Shown here: in pieces, positions 48,283 through 56,867 of the stretch
Layout of the letters: each line of letters opens with the position of its first letter
How positions within the stretch are numbered: the stretch's first letter is position 1
Origin: Prochlorococcus sp. AG-402-A04
Lineage (GTDB): Bacteria > Cyanobacteriota > Cyanobacteriia > PCC-6307 > Cyanobiaceae
Length of the DNA: 59,084 nucleotides
Direction: 5' to 3'
Assembly (NCBI GenBank): GCA_003278045.1
Contig: QCHG01000008.1
Span: 1 to 59,084, forward strand
The notes under the pieces: model-generated
The model's input: only the letters and a program-made list of their open reading frames with translations
Database searches by the model: none
Told to the model about the DNA's origin: nothing
Position numbers and translations under genes: made by a program

Positions 48283-49560
48283 ATGAGAATTTCAAGGCGT
48301 ATTTTGGCAGGTTTAGCTACTGCCTCACTTGCTGTCACAGCAACTTCCTGTGGTGGAGGCGGAACCTCCGGAAGTTTCGATGACACAGTAACCGTTGGTA
48401 TTTTGCATTCGTTATCCGGAACAATGGCTATCTCTGAATCAACTCTTGTTGATACAGAAAAAATGGCTATTGAAGAAATAAATGCTGCTGGTGGTGTTAC
48501 AGTTGGCGGCAAAAGCTACAAAATAGAATACATAGTTGAAGATGGTGCATCTGACTGGCCAACTTTTGCTGAAAAATCAAAGAAACTTATTGACCAAGAC
48601 GGAGTTCCTGTCGTATTTGGTGGTTGGACATCTGCTAGTAGAAAGGCAATGTTACCAGTCTACGAATCAAAGGATGCTTTCCTTTACTACCCAATTCAAT
48701 ATGAAGCTCAAGAATGTTCTAACAACATTTTCTATACAGGAGCCACACCTAACCAACAGTCAGAACCAGCTACAGATTTTATGTATAAGCGATCTCCCGC
48801 AGCTGGTGGAGATTTCTTCCTTGTAGGTTCTGATTATGTTTTCCCAAGAACATCTAACACAATTACAAAAGCTCAGGTAAAACAGTTAGGAGGTAAAGTT
48901 GTTGGAGAAGATTACCTTCCATTAGGAAATACTGAAGTTGCTCCAATTATCTCAAAAATCAAAAAGGCTCTTCCTGAAGGTGGAATAATCATTAATACAC
49001 TTAATGGTGACCAAAACGTTGCATTCTTCAAACAAATTCAAGACGCGGGTATCACACCTTCAAGCGGCTACTACGTAATGAACTACTCAATTGCTGAAGA
49101 AGAGATTAGTACAATTGGCCCTGAATTCCTTGAAGGTCACTACGGCGCTTGGAACTACATGATGTCAATTGATACTCCTGCCTCTAAGAAATTTGCTGCA
49201 AGTTTCAAGAAAAGATGGGGAGCTGATCGTGTGGTAGCTGACCCTCAAGAATCAGCCTATAACATGGTTTATCTGTGGAAACAGGCAGTTGAAGATGCTG
49301 GAACATTCGACGACAACGCAGTAAGGGAAGCTCTTGTTGGACAAAAGTTTGATGCCCCACAAGGTCCTGTTGAAGTTATGCCTAATCACCACCTATCTCA
49401 AACAGTAAGAATTGGAGAGATTAATGCAGAGGGTGGATTTACAATTCTTGAAGAGACAGGGGTTGTTCTTCCTCAAGCATGGAACCAAAAGCATCCAAGT
49501 TCTAAAGGATTTGCATGCGATTGGACTGATCCTTCAAAAGGAGAAAAGTATAAGCTTTAA
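48283..49560 (+). CDS. urtA: Urea ABC transporter, substrate-binding lipoprotein
   Basis: A 425-residue periplasmic binding protein with a lipoprotein signal (MRISRR start, lipobox TATSC, Cys23, then a Gly-rich linker). The Peripla_BP family features include TVGILHSLSGTMAISE, VFGGWTSASRKAMLPV and NQQSEPATDFM. Codon use is less AT-biased than its neighbours, as expected for a highly expressed gene. A hairpin follows it. Confidence 0.98.
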   Translation: MRISRRILAGLATASLAVTATSCGGGGTSGSFDDTVTVGILHSLSGTMAISESTLVDTEKMAIEEINAAGGVTVGGKSYKIEYIVEDGASDWPTFAEKSKKLIDQDGVPVVFGGWTSASRKAMLPVYESKDAFLYYPIQYEAQECSNNIFYTGATPNQQSEPATDFMYKRSPAAGGDFFLVGSDYVFPRTSNTITKAQVKQLGGKVVGEDYLPLGNTEVAPIISKIKKALPEGGIIINTLNGDQNVAFFKQIQDAGITPSSGYYVMNYSIAEEEISTIGPEFLEGHYGAWNYMMSIDTPASKKFAASFKKRWGADRVVADPQESAYNMVYLWKQAVEDAGTFDDNAVREALVGQKFDAPQGPVEVMPNHHLSQTVRIGEINAEGGFTILEETGVVLPQAWNQKHPSSKGFACDWTDPSKGEKYKL

Positions 49561-49586
49561 TCTAATTAAAACCTATACTTCAAAAT

Positions 49587-49610
49587 AAAAGGAGGTTAAC
49601 GCCTCCTTTT
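49587..49610 (+). terminator. Intra-operon terminator/attenuator between urtA and urtB
   Basis: AAAAGGAGG (49587-49595) pairs with CCTCCTTTT (49602-49610) around a short loop, forming a hairpin that ends in a T-rich tract. The position 27 bp after urtA fits partial termination that keeps urtA mRNA in excess over urtBCDE. Confidence 0.8.
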
Positions 49611-49643
49611 ATTTTATATAATCAAATATTTTCTTTTTCTAAA

Positions 49644-50798
49644 TTGGAGTTACTTCTCGATAGTCTTTTTAATGGTGTTGCAATCGGATCTGTACTACTT
49701 GTTGCTGCATTGGGTCTAGCAATTGTTTTTGGTCTTATGGGTGTAATAAATCTTGCCCATGGAGAACTTATGATGCTTGGGGCTTACACAACATATGTAA
49801 CACAATTAATTTTCAAATTACCTATATTAAAACCTTTCTACAATTCGTACATAATAGTTTCTATTTTCCTTGCTTTTATTGTTAGTGGAGTAGTTGGCAT
49901 TCTTCTTGAAAAAACTATAATAAGAAAACTTTATGGAAGTCCATTAGAAACACTTCTCGCAACTTGGGGCGTAAGCTTAATTCTTCAACAATTTGTCAGA
50001 AGTGTGCCTTTAGCTTACGGGACCGGTCTAGTTATAAGTCTGTTAATTGGTTTATTCTTACCAACAACATTCCCTTCAAAAATAAAAGAATCAATAAATT
50101 TCAAATATATTAAATTTAGTTCTTGGATATTTGCTACTTTAACTGGGGTCCTGACAGGTAGCTTAATCTCATCCTCTGTTAGCAAACTTAGTAGAGCAAG
50201 CGCTAGAAATGTTGATGTAACAGCGCCCTCATGGATGAGAGGTCAAGTTGAAATTATTGGCACTGCATTTCCTAAAACAAGATTAATGATAATTGTCATT
50301 ACTCTAATCTCTGTAATAGCAATTACATTATTTCTTAATCAAAGTGCTTGGGGGATGCGTATAAGAGCAGTTACTCAGAACCGACAAATGAGTGATTGTC
50401 TTGGTATATCTACTGAAAAAGTGGATATAATTACTTTTGGAATTGGATCTGGCTTAGCAGGAGTTGCTGGGGTAGCAGTATCTCTTTTAGGTTCTGTAGG
50501 ACCTAATGTTGGAGGAAACTATATAGTTGGTTGTTTTATGGTTGTAGTGCTGGGAGGAGTAGGAAATTTATTAGGAACAGTACTTGCTTCATTTGGAATC
50601 GGAATAATGACAGATTTAATTGGAGCTGGCAGACTCTTATCAATATGGCCAGATATGCCTTTACCTCTATCAAACACAATTAACTTTTTTGCGACCACAA
50701 GTATGGCAAGAGTAATGATATTTGCACTAATTGTTATATTCTTACAATTTAAACCTACAGGTTTATTTCCTCAAAAAGGAAGGATGGTTGAGAACTAA
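49644..50798 (+). CDS. urtB: Urea ABC transporter, permease UrtB
   Basis: A 384-residue branched-chain-type permease (LivH family). The TTG start gives MELLLDSLFNGVAIGSVLLV. It contains GLAIVFGLMGVINLAHGELMMLGAY and GVAGVAVSLLGSVGPNVGG near TM8-9. A loop insert of about 40 residues (145-185) precedes the EIIGT...RLMI segment. TAATG overlap with urtC. Confidence 0.96.
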   Translation: MELLLDSLFNGVAIGSVLLVAALGLAIVFGLMGVINLAHGELMMLGAYTTYVTQLIFKLPILKPFYNSYIIVSIFLAFIVSGVVGILLEKTIIRKLYGSPLETLLATWGVSLILQQFVRSVPLAYGTGLVISLLIGLFLPTTFPSKIKESINFKYIKFSSWIFATLTGVLTGSLISSSVSKLSRASARNVDVTAPSWMRGQVEIIGTAFPKTRLMIIVITLISVIAITLFLNQSAWGMRIRAVTQNRQMSDCLGISTEKVDIITFGIGSGLAGVAGVAVSLLGSVGPNVGGNYIVGCFMVVVLGGVGNLLGTVLASFGIGIMTDLIGAGRLLSIWPDMPLPLSNTINFFATTSMARVMIFALIVIFLQFKPTGLFPQKGRMVEN

Positions 50799-51928
50799 TG
50801 TCCTTAAATAAAATTAAATTTGATAAAAAAATAGCATTATCATTTTGGATAATAATAATAGCCTTAATTATTGCAGCACCAACTATACTCCCTGTATTTA
50901 GACTTAACCTTCTAGGTAGATACTTATCCTTATCAATAGTTGCACTTGGTGTTGATCTTATCTGGGGATATACAGGTTTACTAAGTCTTGGACAAGGTAT
51001 ATTTTTTGCACTAGGCGGATATTGTGCAGCAATGTATTTACAAATAACCAGCTCCTCTGAATTTCCAAATAATATTCCTGAATTTTTTGCTTTATATGGT
51101 GTTGAAAAATTACCATTTTTCTGGGAACCGTTTAGATCGCCTTTTTTTACCTTCTTCGCTATCTGGATAATTCCAGCATTGGTTGCTGGTTTAATTGGAT
51201 TTCTTGTTTTCAGGAATAGAATCAAAGGGGTTTATTTTTCTATACTTACTCAAGCTTCTCTTCTTGTATTCTTTAACTTTTTTAATGGACAACAAAAGCT
51301 AATTAATGGAACAAATGGATTAAAAACAGATGTAACACAACTATTCGGACAGATGGTAGGTTCTGAGTCTATGCAAAGAATATTTTTTTGGATAACCGCC
51401 ATACTTGTAATAGCCGCATGGTTTTTTGCAAAGTGGGTAGTTAAAGGAAGATTTGGAAATATCCTTATAGGAATACGAGATGATGAACCAAGAGTTAGGT
51501 TTACAGGATACAACCCAGTTATATTCAAGACGATAATATTTTCTATTGCTGGAGGACTTGCCGGAATTTCGGGAGCTTTATATACCGTTCAGTCTGGAAT
51601 AGTATCCCCTCAATTTATGACGGTTCCCTTTTCTATAGAAATGGTTATATGGGTTGCTGTTGGAGGAAGAGGAACTTTATTGGGAGCAATACTAGGAGCA
51701 GTTTTCATAAACTATGCAAAAAGTCTTGTAAGTGAAGCTTTACCTGCTAGCTGGATGTTTATTCAAGGAGGGTTATTTATATTAGTTGTAACAGCTCTGC
51801 CAGAAGGAGTTTTAGGATGGATTCAAGGAGATGGTCCTAGAAATCTTCTTCAAAGATTTGGTTTGAAAAGGAAGATTGAAACCTATCCAAGCTTAGAAGT
51901 TAACAATAAGGAGGGAAATAATGAATAA
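50798..51928 (+). CDS. urtC: Urea ABC transporter, permease UrtC
   Basis: A 376-residue LivM-type permease with WGYTGLLSLGQGIFFALGGY, LIGIRDDEPRVRFTGYNP and AVGGRGTLLGAILGAV, plus a long external loop around residues 85-110. The tail is hydrophilic. It overlaps urtB by 1 bp and urtD by 8 bp, so the permeases and ATPase are translationally coupled. Confidence 0.96.
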   Translation: MSLNKIKFDKKIALSFWIIIIALIIAAPTILPVFRLNLLGRYLSLSIVALGVDLIWGYTGLLSLGQGIFFALGGYCAAMYLQITSSSEFPNNIPEFFALYGVEKLPFFWEPFRSPFFTFFAIWIIPALVAGLIGFLVFRNRIKGVYFSILTQASLLVFFNFFNGQQKLINGTNGLKTDVTQLFGQMVGSESMQRIFFWITAILVIAAWFFAKWVVKGRFGNILIGIRDDEPRVRFTGYNPVIFKTIIFSIAGGLAGISGALYTVQSGIVSPQFMTVPFSIEMVIWVAVGGRGTLLGAILGAVFINYAKSLVSEALPASWMFIQGGLFILVVTALPEGVLGWIQGDGPRNLLQRFGLKRKIETYPSLEVNNKEGNNE

Positions 51929-52670
51929 TAAAGATCTTCTGAATTTAATAGATATTACTGTTAGTTTCGAGGGTTTTTTAGCTCTCAACAAACTTAATTT
52001 AAATTTGAAGAAAGGAGAATTAAGAGCTGTAATAGGACCAAATGGCGCAGGTAAAACAACATTTCTTGATGTAATTACTGGAAAGGTTAAGCCAACAAAT
52101 GGTGAGGTAATTTTTAAAGGGAAATCATTAGTAGGTAGAAAGGAGCATAAAATAGCCAGACTTGGAGTTGGAAGAAAGTTCCAAAGTCCAAGAATCTTTG
52201 AAAATCTAACAGTTAAAGAAAATCTTGAAATATCGGTGACAACTCCTAAAAGTCCCTTAAACCTTATAAATAAAAGTATTAAGGATGAGCAGCTTAATGA
52301 GATTGATCGTCTCATGAAGATTGTTAATTTAGCTCAAAAAGTTAATTCTAAAGCTGGATCTTTATCACATGGACAAAAACAATGGCTCGAGATAGCCATG
52401 TTAGTAGGTCAGAAGCCAGATTTGATGTTAGTAGATGAACCTGTTGCCGGCTTAACTGATGAAGAAACTGATCTTACAGCTGATTTATTAAAATCTTTAT
52501 CAGGCGAAAATACAGTAGTGGTAATTGATCACGATATGGAATTTATAAGAAGACTTGATAGTAATGTTTCAGTATTAAATCAGGGCACAGTATTATGTGA
52601 GGGAACAATGGAAACCATACAAAAAGACAAAAAAGTTATTGATGTTTATTTAGGAAGACCTGAGGACTAG
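51921..52670 (+). CDS. urtD: Urea ABC transporter, ATP-binding protein UrtD
   Basis: A 249-residue ATPase (LivG type) with Walker A GPNGAGKTT, the Q-loop region VGRKFQSPRIFENLTV, the non-standard signature LSHGQKQWLEIAML, Walker B LMLVDEPVAGL and an H-loop VVIDHDMEF. The signature His in place of Gly is the usual UrtD variant. Confidence 0.97.
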   Translation: MNNKDLLNLIDITVSFEGFLALNKLNLNLKKGELRAVIGPNGAGKTTFLDVITGKVKPTNGEVIFKGKSLVGRKEHKIARLGVGRKFQSPRIFENLTVKENLEISVTTPKSPLNLINKSIKDEQLNEIDRLMKIVNLAQKVNSKAGSLSHGQKQWLEIAMLVGQKPDLMLVDEPVAGLTDEETDLTADLLKSLSGENTVVVIDHDMEFIRRLDSNVSVLNQGTVLCEGTMETIQKDKKVIDVYLGRPED

Positions 52671-52672
52671 TT

Positions 52673-53383
52673 ATGGAAAATTTACTCGAAATAAAATCGT
52701 TAAATACTTACTATGGCGAGAGTCATATTCTTAGAGATGTAGATTTAAATGTTAAATCAGGAGAAATGGTTTGTTTGATTGGAAGAAATGGAGTTGGCAA
52801 AACAACTTTATTGAAATCGCTTATTGGTTTGTTAAAACAAAAAAAAGGCGATATTTATTTGATTGGCGAAAATATTAATAGAAAAGCACCTCACCAGAGG
52901 GCTAGAAAAGGAATGGCTTATGTTCCTCAAGGGAGAGAAATAATTCCATATCTATCAGTAGAAGAGAATCTTATGCTAGGAATGGAGTCGTTACCAGGTG
53001 GATTATCTAAGAACAAGAAAATAGATCCATTTATTTATGATCTATTCCCGATCTTAAAAGATTTCCTACAAAGGAAAGGAGGAGATCTTAGTGGAGGACA
53101 ACAACAGCAACTTGCTATCGCAAGAGCCTTGCTAGGCAAACCTCAACTTCTATTACTTGACGAGCCAACAGAGGGTATTCAGCCTAATATAGTTCTAGAC
53201 ATTGAAAATGCAATCAATCTTATAATTAAAGATACAGGAATCGGAGTTTTATTAGTTGAACAACATTTGCATTTTGTAAGACAAGCCAATAGATATTATG
53301 CAATGCAACGCGGAGGCATTGTTGCTAGCGGAAATACTAGTGAGTTAAGTCAAGCGGTTATTGATAAATTCTTAAGTGTTTAA
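52673..53383 (+). CDS. urtE: Urea ABC transporter, ATP-binding protein UrtE
   Basis: A 236-residue ATPase (LivF type). It shows LNTYYGESHILRDVDL, Walker A GRNGVGKTT, YVPQGREIIPYLSVEENL, signature LSGGQQQQLAIARAL and Walker B LLLLDEPTEGIQP. Last gene of the urt operon; no obvious hairpin terminator follows in the next 100 bp. Confidence 0.97.
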   Translation: MENLLEIKSLNTYYGESHILRDVDLNVKSGEMVCLIGRNGVGKTTLLKSLIGLLKQKKGDIYLIGENINRKAPHQRARKGMAYVPQGREIIPYLSVEENLMLGMESLPGGLSKNKKIDPFIYDLFPILKDFLQRKGGDLSGGQQQQLAIARALLGKPQLLLLDEPTEGIQPNIVLDIENAINLIIKDTGIGVLLVEQHLHFVRQANRYYAMQRGGIVASGNTSELSQAVIDKFLSV

Positions 53384-53417
53384 AAAGATTATTATTTTAA
53401 ATTATTAAAAAATTTAT

Positions 53418-53597
53418 TCATTTTTCGCATCTTATAAGATCTATACTGTTTGGATGCTCATTAATATACTTATTAAATTCCATTGCTAGTGTTCTAGCTT
53501 CGTAAGCGTCAAAAGCATAAAAACAATTTTCTAATCTTATATTTTGAAAATCACGGTAATGCACTGTATATGGCTTCAATATAAAATTTTTATTCAT
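53418..53597 (-). CDS. Small soluble hypothetical protein (59 aa)
   Basis: The minus-strand frame from ATG 53597 encodes a 59-residue protein beginning MNKNFILKPYTVHYRDF. A regular alpha/beta pattern (ENCFYAFDAYEARTLAMEFN) suggests a small folded domain. It lies convergent to urtE. Frame length and ATG start argue for a real gene; function unknown. Confidence 0.5.
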   Translation of the reverse strand: MNKNFILKPYTVHYRDFQNIRLENCFYAFDAYEARTLAMEFNKYINEHPNSIDLIRCEK

Positions 53598-53737
53598 TTT
53601 AATTTGCTAAAAAGCAATTATTTATAACTTAAAGATGCATATATCTTTAAATTTAAAGCACCACTTTTGTTGTTATCAAAATATATTGAATTGAATTGTG
53701 TATTTTAAAATACTTTTTATAGAAAAAAGTAATAAAT

Positions 53738-53848
53738 CTAATGTTTTTTATTTTTAAAATCTTGTTTTTTACCTTCAATTAAAAAAACAAATTTTGATAA
53801 GATGTATCCAAAAACTGGGGCCCAAAACTTTTCATAAAAAAATTTCAT
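53738..53848 (-). CDS. Small hypothetical protein (36 aa) with one hydrophobic segment
   Basis: ATG 53848 opens a 36-residue frame with an aromatic, hydrophobic stretch (FWAPVFGYILSKFVFLI) and a strongly basic tail. It could be a single-pass or amphipathic membrane peptide. It lies 5 bp after the stop of the acidic small gene on the same strand, so they may be cotranscribed. Confidence 0.4.
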   Translation of the reverse strand: MKFFYEKFWAPVFGYILSKFVFLIEGKKQDFKNKKH

Positions 53849-53853
53849 AAAAA

Positions 53854-54027
53854 CTAAGCCGCTAATGATTCGTTATCTTCAATTTCAGTTTTATTGATAC
53901 GCTTCAAATCTATAGAATTGAATAAATGTTGCATGAGCAGAAAATCAAGTTCCCCTTTCAACAAATTAACATCTGATGAAAGTAGATCATCAACAAAATC
54001 ATCAAAAGTATCTGAAAGACTATTCAC
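53854..54027 (-). CDS. Small acidic hypothetical protein (57 aa, GTG start)
   Basis: The minus-strand frame starts at GTG 54027 (no ATG is available) and encodes a 57-residue acidic, helical protein. It begins NSLSDTFDDFVDDLLSSDVN, has a leucine-rich middle (LLKGELDFLLMQHLF) and ends ESLAA. No family recognised. It is followed by the basic 36-residue gene. Confidence 0.45.
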   Translation of the reverse strand: MNSLSDTFDDFVDDLLSSDVNLLKGELDFLLMQHLFNSIDLKRINKTEIEDNESLAA

Positions 54028-54207
54028 AATTAAAAATTTATTTTTGTCATTATCATCGTATTAGCAATAAAAGTCAACCAAATTTGAATATTAATTTTTG
54101 AATTTTTTGAAAGTTAATTAATTAAAGACCAAAAATTAAATAATAAATATAAACAAGCAAAATAACAGATTTAATATCAAGCTTAGGGTTTTTGAATTAA
54201 ATTTCAT

Positions 54208-54303
54208 TTATCTTGCTTTTCTTAATTTTATCTCTCTCTTGGTTAGCATTATCAAAACGAAAATACACATATTTGCTAAAAATAAATTTAAAGAATTCAT
54301 CAT
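54208..54303 (-). CDS. Single-helix membrane peptide (31 aa)
   Basis: Tandem ATGs (54303, 54300) open a 31-residue frame: one hydrophobic helix (LNLFLANMCIFVLIML) followed by a basic end (TKREIKLRKAR), a typical membrane-anchored micro-protein with cytoplasmic positive charge. At this size chance cannot be excluded. The surrounding 54028-54430 interval holds no other gene I can support. Confidence 0.4.
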   Translation of the reverse strand: MMNSLNLFLANMCIFVLIMLTKREIKLRKAR

Positions 54304-54430
54304 CAAACCTTTTAATATATTTATAGCAAGACTATTGATGTGCCAATTAAGAAAGAATCACTTAAAAAATTATTAAATGTAATTAATTTTTATAGAAATC
54401 ATATTTGATATTAACAGTTTATTTTAAATA

Positions 54431-54745
54431 TTATTTTTTAATTAGTTCGAAGTAACCATTTTTATTTAATAAGTACTTATCAAACCAAAGGCTTAATAGA
54501 TTATCTATTCCTATTCCCCTCATTTTATTTATTTGCGAAGTCTTATAGTCTGATAGTGCAAGCAATAAATACGGAAAAATCATATCAGAAACCCCCTTTG
54601 GCAGTTTTTCTAAAGGTATTCCATGTGCTCTATCCCATAAAATCTGCATATCCTGAGAGAACAAAGAGCTCCAATAACTAAAATTACAATATAACTTGTC
54701 TGGAGGGAGGAGATTTATAGATAAAACTGGGAGAGATGAATTCAT
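54431..54745 (-). CDS. Hypothetical protein (104 aa)
   Basis: A 104-residue soluble protein, Leu/Trp/Tyr rich, with a central IPLEKLPKGVSDMIFPYLLLALSD split by a short loop and a C-terminal WFDKYLLNKNG. No catalytic motif and no recognised family. It is on the same strand as the RHH-like gene, 119 bp downstream of it. Length and composition support a real gene. Confidence 0.55.
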   Translation of the reverse strand: MNSSLPVLSINLLPPDKLYCNFSYWSSLFSQDMQILWDRAHGIPLEKLPKGVSDMIFPYLLLALSDYKTSQINKMRGIGIDNLLSLWFDKYLLNKNGYFELIKK

Positions 54746-54857
54746 AGGAATAAATATTTTATAGATTAATTTAATTTAGGTTTTTGAAATGGTGAATTTT
54801 TTTAATACAAAATCTCCTATAAATACAAATATAATTTAACGCACAGTACAGCACTTC

Positions 54858-54876
54858 GCAACACTTATTCAGTGTT
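54858..54876. repeat. Downstream arm of a 12-bp inverted repeat, with its own dyad
   Basis: GCAACACTTATT (54858-54869) is the exact reverse complement of AATAAGTGTTGC at 55300-55311, on the other side of the RHH-like gene. It also forms a local dyad, AACACT-5 nt-AGTGTT (54860-54876), spanning the gene's stop codon region. CAGCACTT occurs next to both copies. Confidence 0.55.
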
Positions 54877-55266
54877 ATAACTATCCATCATTGCCTGAAA
54901 TTTGAGAAATGATAAAAACTTTTTATAAGTCTGCAAGTCTAAATCCTCTTGATTTGGTTTGTTTATATGGTTTAATTTACCAGGATTAATATGATTTCCT
55001 AATTTAGTTTTAACTGAGGATTTTGCATTATCTATAAAGTTAGGAGAATTATCAGATAAGTTTTGTGAATTATCGCTATTTTCTTGATATAAATGAGTTG
55101 CTTTACCATTTTTTTTATTAAATATTCCTCTTATAGAAAGTGCTTCTTCCACTAAGATATTTATAATTTTTGCATTACTTAAATTGTTCTCAATGCTCAA
55201 CTCGTCAATTATTCTCATAACATCTTCTCTTGGAATAAAACCAACTCTTTTTTTCTTGGTAGGCAT
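54865..55266 (-). CDS. Ribbon-helix-helix (CopG-like) putative DNA-binding protein
   Basis: A 133-residue protein. Residues 4-45 fit a ribbon-helix-helix domain: the basic strand KKKRVGFIPREDVMR, a first helix to ENNLS, and a second helix AKIINILVEEALSI. The middle (50-100) is Asn/Ser rich and likely disordered, and a helical tail (LDLQTYKKFLSFLKFQAMM) may oligomerise. Repeats flanking the gene are plausible operators for autoregulation. No partner toxin is evident on the same strand. Assignment by pattern only. Confidence 0.65.
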   Translation of the reverse strand: MPTKKKRVGFIPREDVMRIIDELSIENNLSNAKIINILVEEALSIRGIFNKKNGKATHLYQENSDNSQNLSDNSPNFIDNAKSSVKTKLGNHINPGKLNHINKPNQEDLDLQTYKKFLSFLKFQAMMDSYNTE

Positions 55267-55287
55267 TTAAAAACTAATTAAAGTTCA

Positions 55288-55319
55288 GCACTTGACTGTA
55301 ATAAGTGTTGCACTATATT
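55288..55319 (+). promoter_or_regulatory. Putative promoter/operator between the RHH-like gene and a divergent membrane peptide
   Basis: TTGACT (55292-55297), 16 bp, TATATT (55314-55319): a near-consensus sigma-70 promoter reading right. The dyad GCACTT (55288-55293)/AAGTG (55303-55307) and the 12-bp repeat copy 55300-55311 lie within it, so a repressor bound there would block the promoter. The predicted target starts at 55337. Confidence 0.5.
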
Positions 55320-55336
55320 CATTATAAGTCAATTAA

Positions 55337-55492
55337 ATGCTAATGATTTTACCAACAACCTTACTCTTAGGAGCCCTTGGATATCTTTTCTATACCTCAA
55401 AAAGTGAACTTTCACTAGATAGCCATGACCTCATAGAAAACCAAAAAGAGAATGATGATTTGTATAAAGATTTGGAAGATCTATTTATTTAA
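55337..55492 (+). CDS. Small single-pass membrane protein (51 aa), divergent from the RHH-like gene
   Basis: ATG 55337 (18 bp after a good -10 box) opens a 51-residue frame with an N-terminal TM helix (MILPTTLLLGALGYLFY) and an acidic cytoplasmic-type tail ending DLYKDLEDLFI. It is well supported by a promoter and start. No family recognised. Its promoter overlaps the repeats flanking the RHH-like gene, so it may be a regulated target. Confidence 0.55.
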   Translation: MLMILPTTLLLGALGYLFYTSKSELSLDSHDLIENQKENDDLYKDLEDLFI

Positions 55493-55585
55493 AATTACTT
55501 TATAGATATTAAAGAACTTTGTTTCTTGACTAAAGATATACAAAACCTTAAACATAATTAAAATAAGAATATAGATATAAAAACA

Positions 55586-55882
55586 ATGACTGTTCATCAA
55601 GATTACGAAATAAAAATCAATCTAAATGAATTGATTGAGAAGAGAATTCCATGTTGTGATTTACTTCATCCAGATCATTGTCTAACAGAAAAACAAGTAT
55701 CTGAAATTGCGCATGATATTCGCATGGATTTAAATTTGCATGATCTTTACAAGCAAGTGGATCAACACATCATGAATTATGTAAATGCAGCTGGTATTGA
55801 CAACAAAGATCATTGGGTTGAACCTCATCTTCCAGATTTGGAAAGAGATTTAAAAGAAGAAGTTGGTATAGAATTTGATTAA
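55586..55882 (+). CDS. Hypothetical protein (98 aa) with Cys/His cluster
   Basis: A 98-residue, acidic, largely helical protein. Residues 22-32 (PCCDLLHPDHC) carry three Cys and two His close together and could bind a metal. A second His-rich stretch follows (LHDLYKQVDQHIMN). The composition is balanced and the frame convincing. No family recognised. It lies 93 bp after the 51-residue membrane protein gene. Confidence 0.6.
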   Translation: MTVHQDYEIKINLNELIEKRIPCCDLLHPDHCLTEKQVSEIAHDIRMDLNLHDLYKQVDQHIMNYVNAAGIDNKDHWVEPHLPDLERDLKEEVGIEFD

Positions 55883-55903
55883 TCCTTTTTCCTACAAAAA
55901 AAT

Positions 55904-56053
55904 TTAATATATGTATTTTTTTTCTAAATCATCTATTAATTTATAAATACTTTTAGCTGATCTCTTTCTTTTTTTTAAAATTGTAAAAAATATAAATCCA
56001 ATCAATACTGCAAAAATTGGTGTAAAAATAATAATTTCATGATTCATAACCAT
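55904..56053 (-). CDS. Single-helix membrane peptide (49 aa)
   Basis: The minus-strand frame from ATG 56053 (or 56047) encodes an N-terminal TM helix (IIIFTPIFAVLIGFIFFTIL), a Lys/Arg patch (KKRKRS) and a helical tail (IYKLIDDLEKKYIY). The positive-inside pattern is clear. Function unknown. Confidence 0.5.
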   Translation of the reverse strand: MVMNHEIIIFTPIFAVLIGFIFFTILKKRKRSAKSIYKLIDDLEKKYIY

Positions 56054-56215
56054 CTAACAGAAGTATATTATTTAAATTATTAAAAAGTCTGAATCAATAA
56101 AATAGGTACTTTATACAAATATTTCACTATAAAAAATTAAGATTTTTTATAAAGAACTGAAAGAATTAAAATTTTTTGTAAATTATGTAGATATAAATTT
56201 AAATCAATAAAAATA

Positions 56216-56398
56216 ATGATTAATTATTTTGCCTTAACAGTTACTGAGATGGGGATCGGGAAAATAGAGTTAACAGTTATTGGCTCAGTAATTTTAATAT
56301 TTCCAATTTTATTTGTTTATGCATCTAAAAACCTTGATGCTAAGGGGGTTTTCGAATGGATGATGGAGAAACCCAGTGATTGGATAGGTAAAAAATAA
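56216..56398 (+). CDS. Small membrane protein (60 aa)
   Basis: A 60-residue protein with one long hydrophobic helix (about 16-38, GKIELTVIGSVILIFPILF) and a cytoplasmic-type tail FEWMMEKPSDWIGKK. It is a typical picocyanobacterial small membrane protein with good composition. Function unknown. It is convergent with the secreted-protein gene after it. Confidence 0.55.
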   Translation: MINYFALTVTEMGIGKIELTVIGSVILIFPILFVYASKNLDAKGVFEWMMEKPSDWIGKK

Positions 56399-56420
56399 GA
56401 CTTTAACAATTTACATTTTT

Positions 56421-56762
56421 CTAGTTAAATTTTAAATTGTCTAAATTACTAATAGCAAAATCATAAACCTGGCAATTATTTTCTAAATCATTAACTATTG
56501 AATTTTTTAGAAGAGAGTAATCTATCAACTTATTTAGTTTATTATTTTTAAATTCCTTATTTGTCTCTCCAATAGCAAAAGCCAAAGCCCCTTCATAAGA
56601 AATACCGAATTTGGTAGTGTTGCAGTAAGTTCTAGTGAACTTGTTAGAAATCTTTTTAGTATATTTTTCAAGATTTATAGAAGATGTATCTAATGAATAA
56701 ACTGGACTACTAAATAGAAGAAGCAAAGTAAAAATGAATGTCGTAAAAAATTTTTTGATCAT
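56421..56762 (-). CDS. Small secreted protein (113 aa)
   Basis: A 113-residue protein with a signal peptide (residues 1-23, cut near VYS-LD) and a mature part with two Cys (in TYCNTTKFG and NNCQVYD) likely to form a disulfide. FGISYEGALAFAIGE looks like the conserved core. Likely periplasmic or lumenal; function unknown. Confidence 0.65.
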   Translation of the reverse strand: MIKKFFTTFIFTLLLLFSSPVYSLDTSSINLEKYTKKISNKFTRTYCNTTKFGISYEGALAFAIGETNKEFKNNKLNKLIDYSLLKNSIVNDLENNCQVYDFAISNLDNLKFN

Positions 56763-56867
56763 AATATTTCATAAATTTCGAATTTAATATAGTTTAGAAT
56801 TTAACTCAGCCGACTATGTTTTATTAAAAATATAGAAATTAAAAATTTATTAACCACAACAGCTATT

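Noticed and set aside
48276..48512. 78-codon minus-strand reading frame at the start of urtA
   Set aside because: It mirrors the biased codons of a highly expressed gene and has no independent support.
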